Origin: Pseudogemmobacter faecipullorum
GTDB taxonomy: Bacteria; Pseudomonadota; Alphaproteobacteria; Rhodobacterales; Rhodobacteraceae
Assembly: GCF_020539525.1 (NCBI RefSeq)
Contig: NZ_JACDXX010000004.1
Location: 1 to 64,000 of the forward strand
DNA length: 64,000 nt
Direction of reading: 5' to 3'
The position numbers and the translations under genes were made by a program. The notes below the pieces were generated by a model. It was not told where the DNA came from, did no database searches, and was given only the letters and a program-made list of their open reading frames with translations. Each line of letters begins with the position of its first letter. The first letter of the stretch is position 1. Below, in pieces: positions 27,902 to 38,502 of the stretch.

Positions 27902-30529
27902 TCAGGTTTTCAGAGCTTTCAGCTCATAGAGCAGAGACAGAGCCCCGATTGGCGTCAGCTGATCGGGGTCTATTTCGGCCAGCCGGGCCTCAACCTGGCT
28001 CGGAGCCGCGGGGGTTACCGCCGTCGGGGGCGGGGCTGCGCGGAACAGCGGCAGATCATCAATCAGCGCCGTTGACTTTTTGCCCTGGCGATCGCCGCTT
28101 TCCAGCGCCTCCAGGATCACCCTCGCGCGCTCAATAACCGAGACCGGCAGACCGGCCAGCCGGGCCACCTGCACGCCGTAGCTGCGATCTGCGGCACCAC
28201 GTTTCACCTCGTGCAGGAAGATCACCTCTCCTTGCCATTCCTTCACGCTGACGGTCGCATTCTCGACCCCGTCGAGCCGGGCCGAGAGCTGCGTCATCTC
28301 ATGGTAATGGGTGGCGAACAGCGCCCGGCAGCGGTTGACATCATGCAGGTGCTCAAGCGTGGCCCAGGCGATAGAGAGCCCATCCCAGGTCGCGGTGCCG
28401 CGGCCGATCTCATCGAGGATGACCAGCGCCCGGTCATCGGCCTGGTTCAGGATGGCGGCGGTCTCAACCATCTCCACCATGAAGGTTGACCGGCCGCGCG
28501 CCAGGTCGTCTGAGGCACCAACACGGCTGAACAGCTGGCTGACAAGACCGATCCTGGCCGAGCTTGCCGGAACGAAACTTCCGGCCTGGGCCAGCAAGGC
28601 GATCAGCGCATTCTGGCGCAGGAAGGTGGATTTACCGGCCATATTCGGGCCGGTCAGCATCCAGATCGCCGGCGAGGCGCCGGTGGTCAGATCGCAGTCA
28701 TTGGCGACAAAACTCTGGCCACCCTGGCGGCGCAGCGCGCGCTCAACCACAGGATGGCGGCCGCCGCGAATATCAAAGGCGCGGCTGTCGTCGACCACAG
28801 GGGCAACCCAGTCGCCTTCGGCCGCGAGGTCGGCGAAGGCTGCGCAGAGATCAATCTCGGCCAGAGCGCGGGCGGTGACGCCGATTGGCCCCGCCAGGTC
28901 CAGAATGGCGCGTTTCAGGCCTTCATAGTGACGCTTTTCCAGCTCCAGCGCATGGTTGGCGGCATTGAGAATTTTGCTTTCCAGCTCATTCAGCGCGAGG
29001 GTGGTAAAGCGGATCTGACTGGCGGTGCTCTGCCGGTGGATGAACAGATCCGGCCTCGCGCGCAGTTTTTCCTCATGGGTGGTGGTCACTTCGATGAAAT
29101 AACCAAGCACGTTGTTATGTTTGATCTTCAGCGCCGGAACCCCGGCCAGTCCGGCATATTCCGCCTGCATCCCGGCGATAACACCGCGGCCCTCATCGCG
29201 CAGGCGGCGGGTTTCATCCAACTCGTCATCATAGCCAGCGGCGATAAACCCGCCATCGCGCGCCAGCAGCGGCGGCTCTGCCACCAGGGCCTGGTCGAGC
29301 TGATCGACCAGGGTTTCATGGCCGGTCAGCCCCTGCGCGGCCTGGCTGAGCAGCCTGGGAACCCCGCTTAGCCTGGCCGAGAGGCTGAGCGCCTGGGCCA
29401 GGCCATTGCGGATTGCCGCGAGATCGCGCGGCCCGCCCCGGTCAAGGGCCAGGCGGGACAAAGCGCGGTCAATATCGGGCACACGGCGCAGGCTGTCGCG
29501 CAGATCCTCGCGCAGGCGGCTTTCATCCAGCAGATGGGCCAGGGCCTCATGGCGCAGCCGGATCGTGGTCAGATCGCGTGAGGGGGAAGAGATCCTGCGC
29601 TCCAGCAGTCTGGCCCCGGCCGCGGTGGCCGTGCGGTCAATCGCCGCCAGCAGCGAGCCCTCGCGGCCGCCGGACAGGGCCTGGGTGATCTCGAGATTGC
29701 GCCGGGTCGAGGCATCGATCTGCACCGTGCCGCCGGCCATTTCCTTTACCGGGGCGCGCAGCAGCGGCAGATTTCCGCGCTGGGTCAGGTGCAGATAATC
29801 GACCAGCCCGCCCATAGCCGAAAGCTCGGCGCGGGAAAAACTGCCAAAACCTTCCAGCGAACCAACCTGCCAGAGCGCGGTGAGCCGCTTTTCGGCACCG
29901 CTGCTGTCGAAACTTGCCCGGGCCAGCGGGGTGGTTGCAGCCCCTGCCTCGGATCCCAGTTCGGCCAGCTCTGTCTCCAGATGATCGGGCACCAGCAATT
30001 CGCGCGGTGACAGCCGGGCCAGTTCTGGCCCCAGCCGCGACAGCGGGCAGGGCATGACCCGCAGCTCTCCGGTTGAGATATCGGTCCAGGCGAGCGCGCC
30101 CTCCTCGCGCAGCTCACTATAGGCGGCGAGGAAATTATGCCGCCGCGCTTCCAGCAGACTGTCCTCGGTCAGGGTGCCAGGCGTCACCAGCCGGACAACA
30201 TCGCGCTTCACCACCGATTTATAGCCGCGCTTTTTCGCCTCGGCCGGATCTTCCAGCTGTTCGGCAATCGCCACCCGGAACCCCTTGCGGATCAGGGTCA
30301 GCAGATAGCCTTCGGCGGCATGAACCGGCACGCCACACATCGGGATCGGCTCGCCCTGATGAAAGCCGCGTTTGGTCAGCGCAATATCCAGCGCCTCGGC
30401 AGCATTCAGCGCATCCTGGAAGAACATCTCATAAAAGTCGCCCATCCGGTAAAACAGCAGCGCACCGGGATTGCGGTCCCTGATTTCAAGATATTGCGCC
30501 ATCATCGGCGTGACGGTTTCGTCAGACAT
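27902..30529 (-). CDS. mutS: DNA mismatch repair protein MutS
   Basis: An 875-residue MutS. The mismatch-reading motif GDFYEMFF (about 30-37) carries the Phe-x-Glu-type contact. The core and clamp domains follow. The ATPase has Walker A TGPNMAGKSTFLRQ near 625 and DEIGRGTATWDGLSIAWA near 705. The C-terminal region after TALIDDLPLF matches the usual oligomerisation tail. Convergent with grpE; divergent from maeB. Confidence 0.97.
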   Translation of the reverse strand: MSDETVTPMMAQYLEIRDRNPGALLFYRMGDFYEMFFQDALNAAEALDIALTKRGFHQGEPIPMCGVPVHAAEGYLLTLIRKGFRVAIAEQLEDPAEAKKRGYKSVVKRDVVRLVTPGTLTEDSLLEARRHNFLAAYSELREEGALAWTDISTGELRVMPCPLSRLGPELARLSPRELLVPDHLETELAELGSEAGAATTPLARASFDSSGAEKRLTALWQVGSLEGFGSFSRAELSAMGGLVDYLHLTQRGNLPLLRAPVKEMAGGTVQIDASTRRNLEITQALSGGREGSLLAAIDRTATAAGARLLERRISSPSRDLTTIRLRHEALAHLLDESRLREDLRDSLRRVPDIDRALSRLALDRGGPRDLAAIRNGLAQALSLSARLSGVPRLLSQAAQGLTGHETLVDQLDQALVAEPPLLARDGGFIAAGYDDELDETRRLRDEGRGVIAGMQAEYAGLAGVPALKIKHNNVLGYFIEVTTTHEEKLRARPDLFIHRQSTASQIRFTTLALNELESKILNAANHALELEKRHYEGLKRAILDLAGPIGVTARALAEIDLCAAFADLAAEGDWVAPVVDDSRAFDIRGGRHPVVERALRRQGGQSFVANDCDLTTGASPAIWMLTGPNMAGKSTFLRQNALIALLAQAGSFVPASSARIGLVSQLFSRVGASDDLARGRSTFMVEMVETAAILNQADDRALVILDEIGRGTATWDGLSIAWATLEHLHDVNRCRALFATHYHEMTQLSARLDGVENATVSVKEWQGEVIFLHEVKRGAADRSYGVQVARLAGLPVSVIERARVILEALESGDRQGKKSTALIDDLPLFRAAPPPTAVTPAAPSQVEARLAEIDPDQLTPIGALSLLYELKALKT

Positions 30530-30578
30530 AACACCCCCGGATCAGAGGCCTGACCCTACAAAAGCCGGCGCATGACGG

Positions 30579-30602
30579 AAAGCCCGTCAAACGGGCTTTT
30601 AT
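30579..30602 (+). terminator. Terminator-like hairpin ahead of maeB
   Basis: AAAGCCCGT-CAA-ACGGGCTTT followed by T residues, 54 bp before the maeB ATG. In plus orientation it looks like an intrinsic terminator. It could be an attenuator in the maeB leader, or simply insulate the divergent genes. Confidence 0.5.
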
Positions 30603-30655
30603 CGTCACAGGCAAGGGTCTATGACCCCTTTGCTTGCAAACAGGATGGCCCCCTG

Positions 30656-32911
30656 ATGACCCGTTCGAAGACTACGCCTGAAGAGGCGCTTGCCTATCAT
30701 TACGAGCCGCGCCCCGGTAAATATGACATTGTTGCCTCAAAACCGATGGCGACACAGCGCGATCTGTCGCTGGCTTATAGCCCTGGCGTGGCGGTGCCGG
30801 TTCAGGCGATCGCTGATGCCCCCGAGACCGCTTATGATTACACGGTCAAAGGCAATATGGTCGCGGTGATCTCGAACGGCACCGCCATTCTCGGCATGGG
30901 CAATCTTGGCGCGCTGGCATCAAAGCCGGTGATGGAAGGCAAGGCGGTTCTGTTCAAACGCTTCGCCGATGTGAATGCGATTGATATCGAACTCGACACT
31001 GAAGATGCCGATGAGATCATCAAAGCCGTCAAGCTGATGAGCCCGACCTTCGGCGGCATCAATCTCGAAGATATCAAGGCGCCTGAATGCTTTATCATTG
31101 AGCAGCGTCTGAAAGAGATCTGCGATATCCCGGTTTTCCATGATGACCAGCATGGCACGGCAGTGATCTGCGCCGCGGGTCTGCTGAACGCGCTCGAGAT
31201 TTCGGGCAAGAAAATTCAGGATGTGAAAATCGTTCTGAATGGCGCCGGTGCCGCAGGGATCGCCTGTCTCGAGCTGATCAAATCGATGGGCGCGAAACAT
31301 GACAATTGCATCATGTGCGATACTAAGGGTGTGATCTATCAGGGCCGCACCGAGGGGATGAACCAGTGGAAATCGGCCCATGCGGCAAAGACCACGGCGC
31401 GCAGCCTTGAAGAGGCGATGGCCGGCGCGGATGTCTTCCTCGGGGTTTCGGCCCGGGGCGCCCTGACCCAGGCGATGGTCGCGTCGATGGCGGATAATCC
31501 GGTGATTTTCGCTATGGCGAACCCCGACCCCGAGATCACCCCGGAAGAGGCACATGCGGTGCGCCCGGATGCGATCGTGGCCACCGGCCGTTCGGATTAT
31601 CCGAACCAGGTCAATAATGTTCTGTGCTTCCCCTATCTGTTCCGCGGTGCGCTCGACATCAATGCCCGTGCGATCAATGAAGAGATGAAGATCGCCTGCG
31701 CCGAGGCCCTGGCCCAGCTGGCGCGCGAGGATGTGCCCGATGAGGTGGCGATGGTCTATGGCCGCAAGCTGTCCTTTGGCCGTGACTATATCATTCCGAC
31801 GCCCTTCGATCCGCGTCTGATCTACCGCATCCCGGCTGCCGTGGCCAAAGCGGGGATGGATACCGGCGCGGCACGGCGGCCGATCATTGATATGAAGGCC
31901 TATGAGGCCAGCCTGAAAGCCCGGATGGATCCGACCGCTTCGGTGCTGGAGGGGCTGCATGCCCGTGCCCGCCAGGCCCAGGCCCGGATGATCTTCGCCG
32001 AAGGCGATGATCCGCGGGTGCTGCGGGCCGCCGTGACCTGGCAGCGCAGTGGCCTTGGCAAGGCGCTGGTGGTCGGGCGTGAGGCCGAGGTGAAGGAAAA
32101 GCTCGAGGCCGTCGGCCTCTCAGATGCGGTGCGCGAGCTGGAGGTGGTGAATGCCGCCAATACCCGACATCTCGACAGCTATAAAGACTTCCTCTACCAG
32201 CGCCTGCAGCGCCGGGGCCAGGACCGCCAGGACATTCATCGTCTCGCGGCGCGCGACCGTCATGTCTTTGCCTCGCTGATGCTGGCGCATGGCCATGGCG
32301 ATGGTCTGGTGACCGGGGCAACCCGCAAATCGGCACATGTGCTTTCGGCGATCAATAATGTCTTTGATGCCACGGCGACCGATGGCGCGGTGGGGGTTAC
32401 CGGTCTGCTGCATAATGGCCGGATCGTTTTCATCACCGATACCCTGGTGCATGAATGGCCCGAGCAGGAAGACCTGGCGACCATCGCCATCCGCGCAGCC
32501 GGTGTGGCGCGGAATATGGGGCTGGAGCCGCGGGTGGCCTTTGTCAGCTTCTCGACCTTTGGCTATCCGGTTTCGGAGCGGGCGACGAAGATGCATGAGG
32601 CGGTCACGGTCCTTGATAAGCGCGGCGTCGATTTCGAATATGATGGCGAGATGACCGTCGATGTGGCGCTCAACCCGGATCAGATGGCGGCCTATCCCTT
32701 CTGCCGCCTGACCGGCCCGGCGAATATCCTGGTGGTTCCGGCCCGGCATTCGGCCTCGATTTCGGTCAAGCTGATGCAGGAAATGGCCGGGGCAACGGTT
32801 ATTGGCCCGATCCTTGCCGGGGTGAAAAAACCGATCCAGATCTGCTCCACCTCGGCTTCGGTGAATGACATTCTGAATATGGCGGTGATGGCGGCCTGCA
32901 AAGTGGGCTGA
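30656..32911 (+). CDS. maeB: NADP-dependent malic enzyme (malic/phosphotransacetylase-like fusion)
   Basis: About 751 residues. The N-terminal malic enzyme domain has LAYSPGVAVPV, the NAD(P)-fold GAGAAGIACLEL and a VFHDDQHGTA motif near 160. The C-terminal part from about 430 resembles phosphate acetyltransferase (TGATRKSAHVLSA), a regulatory domain typical of large MaeB enzymes. It converts malate to pyruvate with NADPH. The ATG at 30656 gives the normal MaeB N-terminus; upstream readings run through a hairpin. Confidence 0.94.
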   Translation: MTRSKTTPEEALAYHYEPRPGKYDIVASKPMATQRDLSLAYSPGVAVPVQAIADAPETAYDYTVKGNMVAVISNGTAILGMGNLGALASKPVMEGKAVLFKRFADVNAIDIELDTEDADEIIKAVKLMSPTFGGINLEDIKAPECFIIEQRLKEICDIPVFHDDQHGTAVICAAGLLNALEISGKKIQDVKIVLNGAGAAGIACLELIKSMGAKHDNCIMCDTKGVIYQGRTEGMNQWKSAHAAKTTARSLEEAMAGADVFLGVSARGALTQAMVASMADNPVIFAMANPDPEITPEEAHAVRPDAIVATGRSDYPNQVNNVLCFPYLFRGALDINARAINEEMKIACAEALAQLAREDVPDEVAMVYGRKLSFGRDYIIPTPFDPRLIYRIPAAVAKAGMDTGAARRPIIDMKAYEASLKARMDPTASVLEGLHARARQAQARMIFAEGDDPRVLRAAVTWQRSGLGKALVVGREAEVKEKLEAVGLSDAVRELEVVNAANTRHLDSYKDFLYQRLQRRGQDRQDIHRLAARDRHVFASLMLAHGHGDGLVTGATRKSAHVLSAINNVFDATATDGAVGVTGLLHNGRIVFITDTLVHEWPEQEDLATIAIRAAGVARNMGLEPRVAFVSFSTFGYPVSERATKMHEAVTVLDKRGVDFEYDGEMTVDVALNPDQMAAYPFCRLTGPANILVVPARHSASISVKLMQEMAGATVIGPILAGVKKPIQICSTSASVNDILNMAVMAACKVG

Positions 32912-32943
32912 TCCGGGCCATGCGCCAGGGTATCAATGATGAG

Positions 32944-32972
32944 AGGGGCGGCATTCCTGCCGCCCCTTTTTT
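32944..32972 (+). terminator. Rho-independent terminator of maeB
   Basis: AGGGGCGGCA-TTCC-TGCCGCCCCT hairpin followed by a run of T, 32 bp after the maeB stop. Confidence 0.9.
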
Positions 32973-33113
32973 CATAACGACTGCCACGCTGTCTTTGCCA
33001 GGGCAGAGGTAAACCGGCGCCAGGTCAGCGGATGACCGGCGGATGTTTCACGATAATCATGGGAAGAATTAGGGTCGATCTGCTGCAGCCATGGGGCGCG
33101 CGATCAGGGGGAG

Positions 33114-33149
33114 AAAACCTGGCGATCAGCGATCTGACCGCCAGGTTTT
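33114..33149 (-). terminator. Terminator of argG
   Basis: Perfect 11-bp stem AAAACCTGGCG / CGCCAGGTTTT with a 14-base loop, just past the leftward argG stop. On the minus strand the 3' arm ends in T residues. Confidence 0.75.
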
Positions 33150-33157
33150 GATCAGTT

Positions 33158-34390
33158 TCAGCCTTTATCGGCAACGCGGGCGTTACGGGCTGCAATCAGC
33201 CGCAGACGCAGGGCGTTCAGACGGATGAAGCCTGCCGCGTCTTTCTGATCATAGGCGCCGGCATCTTCCTCAAAGGTGACGTGCTTTTCGCTGTAGAGCG
33301 AGTGAGCCGACCAGCGGGCCACGGTGCGGGCTCTGCCTTTGTAAAGCTTCAGCTTCACAGTGCCCGAAACATGCTCCTGGGTCTTGTCGATCAGGGCCTG
33401 CAGGGCCTCACGCTCGGGCGAGAACCAGAAGCCGTTATAGATCAGCTCGGCATAGCGCGGCATGATCGAGTCTTTCAGATGGCCCGCGCCGGAATCGAGG
33501 GTGATCTGTTCGATGCCCCGATGCGCTTCCAGCAGGATATCGCCGCCGGGGGTTTCGTAAACGCCGCGCGATTTCATCCCGACAAAGCGGTTCTCGACGA
33601 AGTCCAGCAGTCCGATCCCATGTTTGCCGCCCAGCTCGTTCAGGCGGGTCAGGATGGTTGCGGGCGACATCGGCTCGCCATTGATGGCGACGGCATCACC
33701 TTTCTCAAAGGTGATCTCGATGAATTCCGGCTGATCCGGGGCCTGTTCCACCGGCACAACGCGCTGGGTGACATAATCCGGGGCCTCAACCGCCGGATCT
33801 TCCAGCACGGTGCCTTCCGAGGAAGTGTGCAGCAGGTTGGCATCGACCGAGAAGGGCGCTTCGCCGCGCTTGTTCTTGGCAACCGGGATCTGGTTCTGCT
33901 CGGCAAACTCCAGCAGGCGGGTGCGCGAGGTCAGATCCCATTCACGCCAGGGCGCGATGACCTGGAGGTTCGGCTCAAGCGCGGCGACGCCCAGCTCAAA
34001 GCGAACCTGGTCATTGCCCTTGCCGGTCGCACCATGGGCCACGGCATCGGCGCCGCTTTCACGGGCGATATCGGCGAGGTATTTCGCGATCAGCGGGCGG
34101 GCGATCGAGGTGCCCAGCAGGTAGAGACCCTCATATTGCGCATTGGCACGGAACATCGGGAAGACGAAGTCACGTACGAATTCCTCGCGCAGGTCGAGGA
34201 TGTGGATGTTTTCCTCTTTGATCCCCAGCATCACTGCTTTGGCCCGCGCCGGCTCAAGCTCTTCGCCCTGGCCCAGGTCGGCGGTGAAGGTCACGACTTC
34301 GCAGTCATATTCCGTCTGCAGCCATTTCAGGATGATCGAGGTGTCGAGGCCGCCCGAATAGGCAAGCACAACTTTCTTCGGCTTTTTCAT
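33158..34390 (-). CDS. argG: Argininosuccinate synthase
   Basis: A 410-residue ATP-dependent ligase joining citrulline and aspartate in arginine synthesis. ATP-binding [15 protein letters not shown] is at about 10-24. [20 protein letters not shown] lies near 110-130 and the substrate-binding [17 protein letters not shown] near 185. Monocistronic, with its own terminator, and divergent from ilvA. Confidence 0.97.
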   Translation of the reverse strand: MKKPKKVVLAYSGGLDTSIILKWLQTEYDCEVVTFTADLGQGEELEPARAKAVMLGIKEENIHILDLREEFVRDFVFPMFRANAQYEGLYLLGTSIARPLIAKYLADIARESGADAVAHGATGKGNDQVRFELGVAALEPNLQVIAPWREWDLTSRTRLLEFAEQNQIPVAKNKRGEAPFSVDANLLHTSSEGTVLEDPAVEAPDYVTQRVVPVEQAPDQPEFIEITFEKGDAVAINGEPMSPATILTRLNELGGKHGIGLLDFVENRFVGMKSRGVYETPGGDILLEAHRGIEQITLDSGAGHLKDSIMPRYAELIYNGFWFSPEREALQALIDKTQEHVSGTVKLKLYKGRARTVARWSAHSLYSEKHVTFEEDAGAYDQKDAAGFIRLNALRLRLIAARNARVADKG

Positions 34391-34513
34391 GGAAAGGCTC
34401 CGTCACGGTTTCGCTGGCGATTAGCGCCAAACGGGTGAACAAGCAAGCGAAGCAGGGGTTTTTGGCGCGGCAGATCTTGCGAATTCCGCAGCTTTAGGCC
34501 AGGGCTTCGGATC

Positions 34514-35761
34514 ATGAGCGATTTCATCCAGGCCGCGAAAGCCGCTACGCGCGAGTTGCGCCAGCTGTTCCCTGAAACCCCGCTGCAGCGGAACGCGCAT
34601 CTGTCGGCGCGCTTTGACGCCGATATCTGGCTGAAGCGCGAGGATCTGACGCCGGTGCGCAGCTATAAATTGCGCGGTGCTTTCAATGCGATGCGCAAGG
34701 TTCGGGTGGTAAAACCTGATCAGACCAGCTTCGTTTGTGCCAGTGCCGGCAACCATGCCCAGGGCATGGCCTTTGCCTGCCGTCATTTCGATGTGCAGGG
34801 GAAGATCTTCATGCCGGTCACCACACCGCAGCAGAAGATCGACAAAACCCGGGCCTTTGGCGGCCCGAATGTGACAATTGAACTCACTGGCGATTATTTC
34901 GATCAGACCCTCGCGGCGGCCCAGGCCTGGTGCCAGGCTGAGGGGGCGCATTTCCTCGCGCCTTTCGATGATGAGGATGTAATCGAGGGCCAGGCTTCGG
35001 TCGGGGTTGAGCTGCTCGAGCAGCTGGGCCGTATGCCGGATCTGGTGGTGCTGCCGGTCGGCGGTGGCGGTCTTGCGGCGGGCGTGACCACCTATCTGCG
35101 CGATGCCTCGTTCCAGACCGAATACCGCTTTGTTGAACCCATGGGCGGCGCCTGTCTGAAACAGGCACTTCTGAAGGGCGGGCCGGAAAAGCTGGCGAAG
35201 GTGAACAGCTTTGTCGATGGTGCGGCAGTGGCCCGGCTGGGCGCGCTGACCTGGGAACGTCTGAAAGGTTTTTCGCCCGATCAGGTTCTGCTCGCGCCCG
35301 AGGATCGGGTCTGCATCACTATGCTGGAAATGCTGAATGGCGAGGGCATCGTGCTTGAGCCGGCGGGCGCGCTTTCGATTGATGTGCTGGCCGGGCTGGC
35401 CGATGAAATCCGGGGCAAGACCGTGGTCTGTGTCACCTCGGGCGGCAATTTCGATTTTGAGCGCCTGCCGGAAGTGCGCGAGCGGGCGCAGCGCTATGCG
35501 GGACTGAAAAAGTATTTCATCCTGCGGATGCCGCAGCGACCCGGCGCTTTGCGGGAATTCCTGTCGATGCTCGGCCCCGAGGATGACATCGCCAGGTTTG
35601 AATATATGAAGAAATCGGCGCGCAATTTCGGCTCGATCCTGATCGGCATCGAGACCCGCGCCGAGGACGGCTTTGCCGTTTTCACCGCCAAGATGGATGA
35701 GGCGGGATTTGCCTATCGTGACATCACCGATGATGAGGCCCTGGCCGAGTTTCTGATCTGA
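34514..35761 (+). CDS. ilvA: Threonine ammonia-lyase (biosynthetic type)
   Basis: A 415-residue PLP enzyme making 2-oxobutanoate from threonine for isoleucine synthesis. The Schiff-base lysine is K52 in VRSYKLRGAFNAM. ASAGNHAQGMA contacts the substrate and GGGGLAAG near 177 holds the phosphate. A C-terminal regulatory domain of about 80 residues (YFILRMPQRPGALREFL) indicates feedback control. Shorter than the two-ACT enterobacterial form. Confidence 0.93.
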   Translation: MSDFIQAAKAATRELRQLFPETPLQRNAHLSARFDADIWLKREDLTPVRSYKLRGAFNAMRKVRVVKPDQTSFVCASAGNHAQGMAFACRHFDVQGKIFMPVTTPQQKIDKTRAFGGPNVTIELTGDYFDQTLAAAQAWCQAEGAHFLAPFDDEDVIEGQASVGVELLEQLGRMPDLVVLPVGGGGLAAGVTTYLRDASFQTEYRFVEPMGGACLKQALLKGGPEKLAKVNSFVDGAAVARLGALTWERLKGFSPDQVLLAPEDRVCITMLEMLNGEGIVLEPAGALSIDVLAGLADEIRGKTVVCVTSGGNFDFERLPEVRERAQRYAGLKKYFILRMPQRPGALREFLSMLGPEDDIARFEYMKKSARNFGSILIGIETRAEDGFAVFTAKMDEAGFAYRDITDDEALAEFLI

Positions 35762-35770
35762 CCCGCCAGG

Positions 35771-36373
35771 TCACATTGCGCAGAGACTGAGCAGTTCCTC
35801 ATGCTTTGCCACAAATTCCGCCCGCACCGCTGCGGGCGGGCGCAGCCTGATCTCAATATCTTTCAGCAAAAGCGGATCGGGCCTGCCAAAGAATTTATTG
35901 GCCTCAGCCGGGCTGAAACCGGCAATCTGCACCGCCTCGGCCCAGGCCGAGATGTTATCGGCCGCCTTGATCTGGCGTTTGACGGCGGCGGGCAGGGTGG
36001 CGGGCAGGCCAAAGCGCAGATGCACGGCCGCTGCCAGCCGCGCATCCAGCTCGCCATAGCCCGGGCCCACGGCGGCTTTCACCGGGCTGATCATATCACC
36101 GATCACATATTCCGGTGCATCATGCAGCAAAGCGGCCAGCCGCCAGCGCACCGCCACGCCAGGATTGGCCCGGGTGAACAGCTCTTCCACCAGCAGCGAA
36201 TGCTCGGCCACTGAATAGGCCTGATCGCCCCGGGTCTGGCCATTCCAGCGCGCGACAAAGGCCAGACCATGGGCTATGTCGCTGATTTCAATATCGAGCG
36301 GCGTCGGATCCAGCAGATCGAGGCGACGGCCGGACAGCATTCTTTGCCAGGCGCGGGGCTGCTTTGCGGCCAT
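35771..36373 (-). CDS. HD-domain phosphohydrolase, YfbR-like
   Basis: About 200 residues. HD motifs: H in SVAEHSLLVEEL, the HD pair in ALLHDAPEYVIGDM, and a distal D in IKAADNISAWAEA. This pattern fits YfbR-like 5'-deoxynucleotidases or related metal-dependent phosphohydrolases; the true substrate is unknown. The ATG at 36373 is favoured (GGGAG about 10 bp upstream); another ATG at 36406 would add 11 residues. Convergent with ilvA. Confidence 0.8.
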   Translation of the reverse strand: MAAKQPRAWQRMLSGRRLDLLDPTPLDIEISDIAHGLAFVARWNGQTRGDQAYSVAEHSLLVEELFTRANPGVAVRWRLAALLHDAPEYVIGDMISPVKAAVGPGYGELDARLAAAVHLRFGLPATLPAAVKRQIKAADNISAWAEAVQIAGFSPAEANKFFGRPDPLLLKDIEIRLRPPAAVRAEFVAKHEELLSLCAM

Positions 36374-36525
36374 CTGCGATTTACTCCCTGCTAACCTGCC
36401 TGTCATAACATCGGCCCCGGGGGGATCGCCAGCACCGGCACCGGCCGCAGCAGCTTCATGCCGCCTTGTTGTCGCGCGCCCCCCCGGATGGTAAGGGGAT
36501 ACTCCCCGCCTTTCAGGAGCGTCGC

Positions 36526-37914
36526 ATGGCCGCCGACTATATTGTAAAAGACATCGCGCTTGCCGGCTTTGGCCGCAAGGAACTGACCATCGCCGAGACC
36601 GAGATGCCGGGCCTGATGGCCTGCCGCGAGGAATTCGGCGCCTCGCAGCCGCTGAAAGGCGCGCGGATCGTCGGCTCGCTGCATATGACGATTCAGACCG
36701 GCGTGCTGATTGAAACCCTGGTGGCGCTCGGCGCGGATGTCCGCTGGGCCTCGTGCAATATCTTCTCGACCCAGGATCATGCGGCGGCCGCTATCGCTGA
36801 ATCCGGAGTTCCGGTCTTTGCGATCAAGGGCCAGAGCCTGGAAGAGCACTGGGATTATCTCGACCGCTCTTTCCAGTTCGGGGAAGGCGCGAATATGATC
36901 CTCGATGATGGCGGCGATGCCACGCTCTACGTGCTGTTCGGCGCGCGTATGGAAGCGGGCGAGGATGTGATCGCGGTGCCGCAATCCGAGGAAGAGGCTG
37001 TCATCAAGGCGCAGATCCTCAAGCGTATGGCGCAAAGCCCGGGCTGGTTCACCAGGACCCGCGACGCGATTAAAGGGGTCTCGGAAGAAACCACCACCGG
37101 CGTGCACCGCCTCTATGATCTGCACAAAAAGGGCCAGCTGCCCTTCCCGGCGATCAACGTCAATGACTCGGTCACCAAATCGAAATTCGACAATAAATAC
37201 GGCTGCAAGGAATCGCTGGTTGATGGCATCCGCCGCGCCACCGATACGATGATGGCTGGCAAAGTGGCTGTGGTCTGCGGCTATGGCGATGTGGGCAAAG
37301 GCTCGGCCGCCTCGCTGCAGGGGGCTGGCGCCCGGGTGAAAGTGACCGAGGTTGATCCGATCTGCGCGCTGCAGGCGGCGATGGACGGGTTCGAGGTGGT
37401 GACGCTGGAGGATGCGGTTGAAACTGCCGATATCTTCATCACCACCACCGGCAACCGCGACATCATCCGTATCGAGCATATGCACCGCATGAAGGATATG
37501 GCGATTGTCGGCAATATCGGCCATTTCGATAATGAAATTCAGGTGGCAAATCTGAAGAACCACAAATGGACCAATATCAAGGACCAGGTGGATATGATCG
37601 AGATGCCCTCGGGCGCGCGGATCATTCTGCTGTCGCAGGGCCGTCTGCTGAACCTCGGCAATGCCACCGGCCACCCTTCCTTCGTGATGTCGGCCAGCTT
37701 CACCAACCAGACGCTGGCGCAGATTGAGCTCTGGACCAAGGGCGAGGAGTATCAGCCGGGCGTCTATATCCTGCCGAAGGCGCTGGATGAGAAAGTTGCG
37801 CGTCTGCATCTGAAGAAAATCGGCGTGAAACTGACCGAGCTGAGCCCGGCCCAGGCCGAATATATCGGCGTGACCGTCGAGGGCCCGTTCAAGCCCGAGC
37901 ATTACCGCTACTGA
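36526..37914 (+). CDS. ahcY: Adenosylhomocysteinase
   Basis: About 462 residues. It hydrolyses S-adenosylhomocysteine to adenosine and homocysteine, closing the methyl cycle with the split MetH encoded earlier in the window. Substrate residues lie in [15 protein letters not shown] near 85, and NAD binding in [13 protein letters not shown] near 250. The C-terminus ends in the usual KPEHYRY. AGGAG lies 6-7 bp before the ATG at 36526. No SAH riboswitch pattern was recognised upstream. Confidence 0.97.
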   Translation: MAADYIVKDIALAGFGRKELTIAETEMPGLMACREEFGASQPLKGARIVGSLHMTIQTGVLIETLVALGADVRWASCNIFSTQDHAAAAIAESGVPVFAIKGQSLEEHWDYLDRSFQFGEGANMILDDGGDATLYVLFGARMEAGEDVIAVPQSEEEAVIKAQILKRMAQSPGWFTRTRDAIKGVSEETTTGVHRLYDLHKKGQLPFPAINVNDSVTKSKFDNKYGCKESLVDGIRRATDTMMAGKVAVVCGYGDVGKGSAASLQGAGARVKVTEVDPICALQAAMDGFEVVTLEDAVETADIFITTTGNRDIIRIEHMHRMKDMAIVGNIGHFDNEIQVANLKNHKWTNIKDQVDMIEMPSGARIILLSQGRLLNLGNATGHPSFVMSASFTNQTLAQIELWTKGEEYQPGVYILPKALDEKVARLHLKKIGVKLTELSPAQAEYIGVTVEGPFKPEHYRY

Positions 37915-37940
37915 TTATCGCAGGCTCAGCCAGAGCTGCC

Positions 37941-37973
37941 GCCTCGTCCCGTTTACCGGGGCGAGGCATTTTT
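37941..37973 (+). terminator. Terminator of ahcY
   Basis: GCCTCGTCCCG-TTTA-CCGGGGCGAGGC hairpin followed by TTTTT, 26 bp past the ahcY stop. Confidence 0.85.
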
Positions 37974-38058
37974 ATGCGGATTTTCATTGCCGTTTGAGGG
38001 CCAGTGCCTAAACTCGGCCTGCCCTGAGGGGCATTTCAACAGAGAAACGAGGGGAATA

Positions 38059-38400
38059 ATGGGCAAGCGCGACGATCTGATTGCAAAATATGCCGAGGAT
38101 CTGCAGGCGAAATGCAAGGTTACTCCGGATATGGATCTGCTGACGAAGGTCACCATCGGGTGTGGCCCGACCATTTACAGCGATGATGCCTCGACCGTTG
38201 CCGCATCGGACAGTGAAGAGCTGGCGCGGGTTAAGGCTAATTTTCTGATCAAAAAACTGGGGCTTCCCGACGGCCCTGCGCTGGATGCAGGCATTAATGC
38301 GGCAATCGAGACCTATGGCCGCTCTGAGCGCAACAAATATCGTGCGGTCTTTTACTACCTGCTGGTGAAGCATTTCGGCAAAGAAAGCGTATACGCCTGA
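38059..38400 (+). CDS. DUF2853 family protein
   Basis: A 113-residue small soluble protein starting MGKRDDLIAKYAEDLQAKC. It contains VTIGCGPTIYSDDASTV and ends near KYRAVFYYLLVKHFGKE, matching the DUF2853 family. Function is unknown. A GAGGGGA-type ribosome site precedes the ATG. The frame extends upstream to 37987 but the family start and ribosome site favour 38059. Confidence 0.85.
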   Translation: MGKRDDLIAKYAEDLQAKCKVTPDMDLLTKVTIGCGPTIYSDDASTVAASDSEELARVKANFLIKKLGLPDGPALDAGINAAIETYGRSERNKYRAVFYYLLVKHFGKESVYA

Positions 38401-38502
38401 ACCAGGCCAGGCTGCGCCGGATTGTACCCGGTGCAATCGCGCAGATTGTCTTTCCCGGAGAGCCGCGCCATGGTTGCGCGGCTTTCTGCTTTTCAGGTTG
38501 CT

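Noticed and set aside
33044-33060. Seventh parS site
   Set aside because: Only one arm (TGTTTCACG) matches; the second half of the palindrome is absent.
36407-36525. SAH riboswitch upstream of ahcY
   Set aside because: The leader lacks the conserved SAH aptamer blocks; only the ribosome site resembles part of it.
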